The translations under genes were made by a program, and so were the position numbers. This document shows positions 57,653 through 64,000 of a stretch of DNA of 64,000 nucleotides, piece after piece. The notes under the pieces were generated by a model. It was not told the DNA's origin, did no database searches, and was given only the letters and a program-made list of their open reading frames with translations. Positions within the stretch are counted from its first letter, which is position 1; the number at the start of each line of letters is the position of its first letter. The DNA comes from Nageia nagi (lineage: Eukaryota > Pinophyta), in contig JBITNC010000001.1 in the NCBI GenBank assembly GCA_050084985.1, positions 176,328,001-176,392,000 of the forward strand, read 5' to 3'.

Positions 57653-58480
57653 CTCTCCTTAATGTAATATTGGGATAGAGAAAGTAAGAGAGAAGAAGAA
57701 GAAAAAGTAAGAGAGAAGAAGAAGACAAAGTAAGAGAGTTCTCTTCCAAATAGATAAAGCAAAGATGAGGACTTTTTACATATTTGTAAAGTAAGAAAGA
57801 TCTAGTTTGAAACTAACTATTTTTCCAAATACAATCATTAACCATAACTAGTTTCAATGTACATGAAGTAGACATACAACTAGAATTCATCAAGAGTATC
57901 CAAGAGCCTGTATACCTAAGATACGTAAGCTGTAATCTCAAAGAAATATGTAAGTCATAAGCAACTCAAATAACAAGATAAGTTAGATGCATCATATTCA
58001 TATCAACAAGGATAGATGAATCACACAAATGCCATCATGAACTAATCAATGGTGCACTATAAGTCATCATGAAGATGTCATGCTAAAAACATATAGTCAC
58101 CTACTATATAAAAAATATGTGTTGATTATCATTACAAAATAGAGCATGCACATACGATTTCCTCACATATGGATAACTGAATAGTGCTAAAAGACACATA
58201 AGAGTTCCTCACATATGGATAATTGAACAATGCTAGATTGACCAAAAATAAAGTATGCACATATGATTTTCTCAAATATGGATAATTGAATAGTGCCAAA
58301 AGACACATAAGAGTTTTTTACATATGGATACTTGAATAGTACAAGATTGGCTAATTTATACAACTTCCTCATGCAAAGCGAACTTACCATGAAGGTGTGC
58401 AAAAAATCAACATTATAAAGTATAAAATCTTCCTAGGTATGAAGTTATCATCACAAACATGAATTCAATATAAGAATTCA
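57653..58480 (-). other. 3' non-coding region of Copia element iii
   Basis: It includes a purine-rich block at 57674-57740 (repeated GAGAGAAGAAGAAG) and short repeats at 58161-58380. It aligns with 55726-56440 and 11646-12225. No gene is seen; the 71-codon open stretch 58187-58402 only follows the repeats. Confidence 0.65.
58161..58380 (-). repeat. Composite repeat near the polypurine tract of Copia iii
   Basis: The word CTCACATATGGATAA or a variant recurs at 58161, 58206, 58270 and 58317, alternating spacings of about 45 and 64 bp, so two composite units of about 110 bp. Element ii has one unit (56206 and 56253), and element i has related words near 11960-12050. Confidence 0.75.
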
Positions 58481-58489
58481 AACTTCACT

Positions 58490-59160
58490 CCCCCATGAGG
58501 GGAACTTCACCAACCCAATAGCATCCCTAAGCTTATAGAATTAAGCTTTTGAGAGGGGCTTGGTGAACAAATTAGCAGAGTTCAAGGTGGATGGATAATA
58601 CTCTAGGTGTATGATGTCATCAAGAACCTTTTTCTTGATAAAATAGGTATGGATTTCCATGTATTTTGTTCTCTAATGGAATACTAGATTCTTAGCCAAA
58701 GAAATAGTTGACTGATTGTTTAAAAAGATCAAATATGAGCCACCTTACTAAAACCTAATTTTTTTCAAAATATGCCTTAACCAAATGGCTTCTTAGGCTG
58801 CAACAGACATGGCATGATATTTAGCTTCTATGGTGGAAAGAGAAATAGTAGGTTACTTCTTAGAAGCCTAAGAGATAGCACCTAAACCAATGCTAAACAC
58901 ATACATAGAGGTTGACTTTCTATCATCTCTATCTCCCCCATAGTTAGAATTTGAGGATCTAGAGAGACCAAATGAGGGCAACTTGGAATACTTGAGAGTA
59001 ATATTCTTAGTCCCTACAACATACTTCAAGATTTTTTTAACAGTGTTGAGATGCTCAACATGAGGTTTTTGCATGAATCATGCCATCAGATTCACTGTAA
59101 AGATAATATTTGGCCTAGATATAGTCAAATATAAAAAACTACTAATTAATTGCTTATAAG
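58490..59160 (-). pseudogene. Copia RNase H domain (element iii)
   Basis: The open stretch 58868-59074 encodes EHLNTVKKILKYVVGTKN, then SNYGGDRDDRKSTSMYVF and SIGLGAIS, the Copia RNase H core. The residues are close to element i. Stops follow downstream toward 58490. Confidence 0.85.
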
Positions 59161-59540
59161 CTATAGCACTAGCTAACTGAGAGTTGGATCTTAGAGAAAT
59201 AGTATTTCCAAGAGAGATTAGGATTGCAGCATATCTACACTTCTCAATTCCAAACTTCTATAAGATGTCTAATATATACTTAGATTGATTAAGGTAAGTA
59301 CAATCCTTGTATTGATACACTTGCATTTCAAAATAGTAGTATAAGAGACCAAGATCAATCATTTCAAATATTACCTTAAGTTTAGATATGCAATCTTGAA
59401 TGATTTCATCATTATTTCTATTAATCAAAAGATCATCCACATAAAGGAGAATCAAGACCATGTCTTTTCTTTGATTGAGCACATATAGATCATATTCAGA
59501 AAAAACATTTGAAGAATTCAATATTTGTAAAGTACCCTAA
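59161..59540 (-). pseudogene. Copia reverse transcriptase C-terminal part (element iii)
   Basis: The open stretch 59258-59521 has LNQRKDMVLILLYVDDLLIN with intact YVDD, then KLKVIFEMIDLGLLYYYFEM and YLNQSKYILDIL. The N-terminal half of reverse transcriptase is missing because of an internal deletion at about 59540-59590. Confidence 0.85.
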
Positions 59541-59596
59541 AATCTTTCTGTACCAAGCTCAAGGTGCTTGCTTAAGTCTATACTAACTATCATAAC

Positions 59597-60290
59597 CTAT
59601 AAAGATACATTTTTTAGATCTTTTGTCCAACTTTTTTTTTTCTTAGAAACAATGTAGGAGAATGCTTCACAACCAAACACCCTAAAGTGTGAAATGTTAG
59701 GTTTTCTTCCTAACCATGCCTTAAAAGGAGTTTTTCTCTGAACAAATTTTGTAGTACACCTATTCAAGGTGTAAATAGTAGTGCTCATAGCTTCACTCCA
59801 TAGGAACTTAGAAAGATTACCCAACATGCATCTTGCCATCTCCATAATTATTCTATTTTTCTTTTTGGCAACACCATTTTGTTGGGGAGTGTATGGAATT
59901 ATAAACTACCTCTTAACTCTATATTTAGCATAATAGTTATTGAATTCATTGCTATTATATTCTCCCCTATTATCTGATCTCAACATCTTGATTTTAAAGT
60001 TAGTTTGATTCTCAACAGAGGTCTTAAAAATCTTAAAACTTTCAAAATTTTGATCTTTATGCTCAATTAGATACCCAAAGGTTATCCTACTAAATTCATT
60101 AATGAAGATTAAGATGTAATATGCTCTTCTAAGTGACTTAATTTTAAATAGACCCATCAAATCTGAATGTACAAGTTGAAGAGGTTGAGATGTTCTTGTT
60201 ACTTTATCTTTTTCAAACTTTTGTCTATGCATCTTGCCAAGAATGCACTTCTCACATATACCAAATGAAAGAGAAATTAAAGGCAAACCT
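59597..60290 (-). pseudogene. Copia integrase (element iii)
   Basis: Two open stretches. 59906-60286 has CEKCILGKMHRQKFEKD (zinc-finger end), LQLVHSDLMGLFKIKSLRRA (first Asp), FINEFSRITFGY and KIKMLRSDNRGEYNSNEF (second Asp kept). 59597-59845 has MEMARCMLGNLSKFLWSEA and LNRCTTKFVQRKTPFKAWLG. The Glu-bearing segment lies between, across a frame break. Confidence 0.85.
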
Positions 60291-60569
60291 TATATAAGTT
60301 CTTAATCTTTCAAGACTTGAATAATCTTATGGTTAAGGTTCCCTAAATTATGGTACCAAAGATTACCTTTAGAACACATACTAGAAGTAAGACACATATT
60401 TGATAGAATTTGATTCACAATATAGAGGTTATCTTTCATTGATCCTTTAACCAAAGTGGCAAGTTCTTTCTTAATGCACCAAGATTAAGAGTTGAACTCA
60501 AAAAAGTACCCTTTGCTAGCAACTTGGATAATAAAGAGAAGGTTTATCTTTAACTTAAGAACATAGAGA

Positions 60570-60960
60570 ATATTTTCAAGAACCTTTTTTGTGAATCAAC
60601 ACACTCCTAATTCCTTGAACATCAAGGGTAGAGTTATCACCTATCACAACTATATCTGTTTTATACTTGTGAAAGTTTTTAAACTTTTCTTTCTCAAAGC
60701 ATAGGTGATTAATGCAACCAAAGTCAACAATCCATTCAGATGAAAAATTGCAAGACATGGAGTAGTGTACTATAGAAAAATTAACATGAGTATTTTCCTT
60801 TCTTTTGTAGTTTTTTACATTTACATTACTTTTGTTATTTTTCTTTCTTTGTTTTTTAGCAATCAATTTTTTTGTGACCTTGAATGCCACAATAGTTACA
60901 ATTAGCATCAAACTTTTCCTTAGGATAAGGAGTGTTTGTTTTGCCTTTTTCATCTCTTTA
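60570..60960 (-). pseudogene. Copia protease and zinc knuckle (element iii)
   Basis: The zinc knuckle CNYCGIQGHKKIDC is intact at 60859-60900 in one frame (C-x2-C-x4-H-x4-C). Protease follows with SSEWIVDFGCINHLCFEKEK, where the usual D-S-G is D-F-G, and VVIGDNSTLDVQGIRSVLI. The longest frame here, 60576-61028, covers the protease but reads through the knuckle in another frame, so a frameshift lies between. Confidence 0.8.
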
Positions 60961-61736
60961 CTTGAAATGATTATTGTTACTGCTATTCTTTCTACTATGG
61001 TTGTTGTTCCTATTGCTATTGTAGCCATTACTTATTTTCTCAAACCTTTTGGAAGAAGAAGGATAAGATTTCTTTTGATGATTGAACTTATTCTTGAAAG
61101 GAGTTTTGGTTTCTCTAAGAGAAATATTATTATCCTTAAGAGAAGAAATCAACCTTTTATTGCTAAGGGTTTTCTCATGCTTCAATAGGTGCCTAGATAG
61201 GTTCTCAAGGGATATGACTTCTTCATCATCATCAATCCTTGTTTCCATAACTATTACAAAGTTTCTAAACTTTAAAGAGAGGCTTTTAAGAATGATGAAG
61301 ACCATGAACTCATAATTGATCCAATTGCACCCATAACCAACAAGTTCAATTCTTAGGTCAATGATTTTGTTCAAGTAGATAGCCACATTTTCATCTTTTC
61401 CTTTATGAGATTGAAACAACTTTTAAAGAATGGAAACCTTCTTGAAAAGTTTGAACCAAGGTAGATTTTCTTAAGCTTATCCCATGCTTCCTTTGCTAAG
61501 GTGGAAGAGGAAATCATTAGGAGCATATTATTTGAGATTGCATGGTAAATCATGGAGGTTGCTAAGTTATTCTTCATGTTGTAAGTCTCTAGTGCCTTCT
61601 CATCTATAGGAGGTACAAGGTTCTGATTCACTAATTGCTAAAGCTTCCTTTTCTACAATTTGGCTCTCATATAAGGTTCTCAAATTCGATAGTTGGAACC
61701 ATCAAGAATGTCTTTGGGTAAAAAAAATTCTCCCAT
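60958..61736 (-). pseudogene. Copia gag (element iii)
   Basis: Start ATG at 61734-61736 (MGEFFLPKDILDGSNYRI). 61371-61631 has EKALETYNMKNNLATSMIYH and STLAKEAWDKLKKIYLG. 60958-61419 has KDENVAIYLNKIIDLRIELV, ILKSLSLKFRNFVIVMETRI and ENLSRHLLKHEKTLSNKRLI, then a Ser/Asn-rich tail before the zinc knuckle. A frameshift separates the two stretches. Confidence 0.85.
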
Positions 61737-64000
61737 TTGCTACACAAAAATATGAAATAATAAGCATATGTTTTTACTAAGCAAATATTTTACAACTCAA
61801 ATAATAACCCATGTATCCAAATACATTTTTCATATCAATAATTGTAGATGTAGAGTGAAATTATTAACGCTTGTTTTCTTGACTAAAATTAGACCTTCAC
61901 CTAGATGTCCACATAAGAGGAGCCCAAGTCCTAGCAATCCTCAACCAGTTACCCTTGGGTAGTAATGCACTCTCACAAGGAGAAGTACAAGTTATTTTCT
62001 AAAGTTTTGATATTTATTAGATTGGCCAAATTATTAATATTGATTAGGTTCAAGTTATCTTCTTAGGTTATCAGGATAATCCTTGAATGGACATACAATA
62101 TGTGGTATCACTACACACATACCTATCCAAATTTATAAAGGCATTTAAAATTTTTAAGTAATAAATATGCATTATTTGCAAATCATAAAAGTTTATAAGT
62201 GATAAATATGTATTCTAATCTAAAGGATCTAGAGAATTTAAGTAAAAAAAATCATAAATATATCCCCTTCTAACTTAAAATAATTTGATCCTTTTATCAC
62301 TTAAAATAAAATTCATTCTTACTTAACAACATATTCAAGAAGAAGAAGAAAACTTGGCAAGTACTCTAGTATGAAATAATTAATAAAGAGTACATACTTT
62401 TATTCAACAAGTAAACTCATCATTGTTTTAGACAAATTAATGAAGAGGGAAGGCATGTAAAAAAAAATTACATTTAAGTGCAAGGTGATGTATAAGTACT
62501 CCATGTTAGAAATTATGATGGCTAGATTAAAAAATTGTGAGCAATTAAAAAATACAAAATACTTTAGTAAAAAGTACTCAACCTTATTTAAAATTTAAGA
62601 ATAAAATGTATTAAATGCAAAAATTTACATTTACTCCACTCCATGTTAGATTCAAAAAGGTGAAAGGAATGATGGTTTTGCAAAAAAAAATCAATACCTA
62701 GCAAGTTCATTAAAAGCAGAGTATGATGAGATTGTTAGATAATAAAGAAAATAACCAAATTTAAAAGGACATCAAAAAAGGAGTAGGCATGAGGTAAAAA
62801 TAGTTCAATTAGATCACTAAGTGAGCATGCACTAATCATAGGGTGCAACATCTTGTGCATGCTAAAGGAGAGAGAGCATTACAAGAAGTGTTTTAAAAAA
62901 GACTAGGCTGCTAGGGCCCTCCCTCTCCCATTATCTTATAAGTGCCTTGTAGTAGGTGCTATTGGGAGCTACATTTGAGGCTATGTATTGGATCATATTT
63001 CCCACATTTTCCTTTGGTGTGATCTCCATTATGGTCTAACCATTGGTAACAAATATACCATTGTATATATTTTGTGAAAAACTAGGCAAGGATGGAGGAG
63101 CAAAGGTTAGGCAAGAATGGAGGAGCAAAGGCCAGATGATGAGGGGCAAGTTTATGGTGAAGAAAATGAGTTTCAAATGCCCCCAAATCAACTCACCTTC
63201 CCTCTCTCCTCAAATCATGCATCAAGGGGCCATCACAAGAGAATTTTTTAATTTTTTTTGCTATGAAGGAGGGGTTTTTTTGGCTACAAGGGCATAGATC
63301 ATGCTAACCAAATCATTTCACCTTTCCCTCCATTCCTTGTAGTAGTCATAGAGGCCCACACTTTGGAGAAATCACCACCCCAACTTGAGAGAAAGGAGGG
63401 ATGTTGTTGACCCAAAAAAATGGTTTTGAAACTTTTGAAATATTTAGAAAATATATTTTAATTATTTTATTTAATAAAATAATAGACTTATCTAAAAATC
63501 ATTTTTTTATTATATTTAATAAAACAATAGATTTATCTAAAAGTTAATTTTTTTGTTTATATATAAACCTCCCCCCTTTTTTTATGCAAACCCCCAAAAA
63601 AATAAAAAAGTAGTTACTTTCATTTTTGTTAGTATCAAAATAGTTGTAGAAAAGATTTGTAGTATACAAATATTTTGATAAAAGAACTAAGGCATAACTA
63701 TTAAAAGAAAAAAATATCAATATATAAAATTTTTATTGAAATTTTGCATATAAATTTTGAAGGAAAAAAAATGTAGTATGTATATTTTATCGTAACTTTT
63801 GATGTACATAAGAAAACCTTCAAAAATTAAGGATATGCAAAATTATAGCAATTTTTAAAATTGCAACTAATAATAAGAAATGTTAGTATATAAAAAAAAT
63901 GCATCTAAATATATTTCTACTTTAAGAAAAGTTTTTCATAAAAAAAGGACTAAAATAACATAAAATATGCTATTAATCCAAGATAAAGAGAAGAGGAAAG
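61737..64000 (-). other. Leader of Copia element iii, no gene
   Basis: AT-rich with many A and T runs. A direct repeat of about 47 bp lies at 63465-63555 (ATTTAATAAAAYAATAGAYT in both copies). An 84-codon plus-strand open stretch at 63043-63297 has no recognised domain. The 5' LTR is expected beyond 64000, if element i is a guide (2.6-kb leader). Confidence 0.55.

Larger units (their letters stand above)
57148..64000 (-). mobile_element. Copia element iii, minus strand, open at window edge
   Basis: 3' LTR, polypurine tract, 3' non-coding region with repeats, RNase H, reverse transcriptase, integrase, GAG-pre-integrase, protease, zinc knuckle, gag and a long leader. The 5' LTR is not in the window. 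About 700 bp between reverse transcriptase and integrase (equivalent to about 13270-13970 of element i) are deleted near 59540-59590. It is inserted in Copia element ii. Confidence 0.82.

Noticed and set aside
58161-58380. CRISPR-like or iteron-like repeat array
   Set aside because: Spacing alternates, the repeats are imperfect and lie in a Copia 3' non-coding region of a eukaryotic genome.
60832-61315. Plus-strand hydrophobic frames of 118 and 77 codons
   Set aside because: They are antisense shadows of the Copia gag and zinc-knuckle region on the minus strand.
1-64000. tRNA, rRNA or organelle-derived segments
   Set aside because: No cloverleaf with the conserved GGTTCGAATCC-type arm or rRNA core was seen while reading both strands; a tRNAscan-SE or Infernal run would be decisive.

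Overview
The window looks like nuclear DNA of a seed plant with a large, old, repeat-filled genome, most likely a gymnosperm such as a conifer. This is inferred from AT-rich, CpG-poor sequence, heavily decayed nested LTR retrotransposons, and E-class PPR fragments that resemble conifer PPR proteins. I see no intact host gene, no rRNA or tRNA gene, no CRISPR array and no prokaryotic feature. Nearly all recognisable coding sequence is retrotransposon or PPR pseudogene, broken by stops and frameshifts.

Layout. 1-3055: a minus-strand Gypsy element (copy A: gag and 5' LTR), cut by the window edge and inserted into a plus-strand Gypsy element whose integrase tail, post-pol repeats, polypurine tract and 3' LTR follow (3059-5652). 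5653-10000: a decayed plus-strand Copia element. 11080-27870: a locus of chimeric PPR pseudogenes on the plus strand. It is interrupted by a 7.3-kb minus-strand Copia element (11646-18922) and by a 4.5-kb LTR element with no recognisable genes (19659-24197) that has an exact TTAAG target-site duplication. It ends in a roughly 250-bp tandem array of a PPR-derived module. 28240-30976 and 44690-47000: minus-strand PPR pseudogenes and their duplicated 3' flanks, split by one complete 13.7-kb minus-strand Gypsy element (30977-44689). 47340-54126: AT-rich DNA with nothing recognised. 54127-64000: three related Copia elements, one plus-strand LTR with primer-binding site, then two nested minus-strand elements.

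Most interesting content. The 13.7-kb Gypsy element reads gag, protease, RNase H-like domain, reverse transcriptase, RNase H, integrase, then a roughly 3.6-kb extra reading frame before its 3' LTR. The RNase H upstream of reverse transcriptase and the extra 3' frame are the best candidates for something poorly described. The second is a PPR chimera: the start of the E motif is fused to a PPR motif at the same point in several copies, and a short version of it has become a tandem array. Others are a near-perfect 43-47-bp foldback hairpin, 100-bp promoter-proximal LTR repeats of variable copy number, and a 30-bp repeat encoding 10-residue units inside a Copia element.

Inferred order of events: PPR duplication and fusion first; then Copia and the non-coding LTR element into the plus-strand PPRs, and the large Gypsy element into a PPR 3' flank; element A into the plus-strand Gypsy; and Copia iii into Copia ii. 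Boundaries were read by eye. LTR ends backed by a target-site duplication or a polypurine tract are good to a few bases; domain edges in decayed pol regions are approximate.
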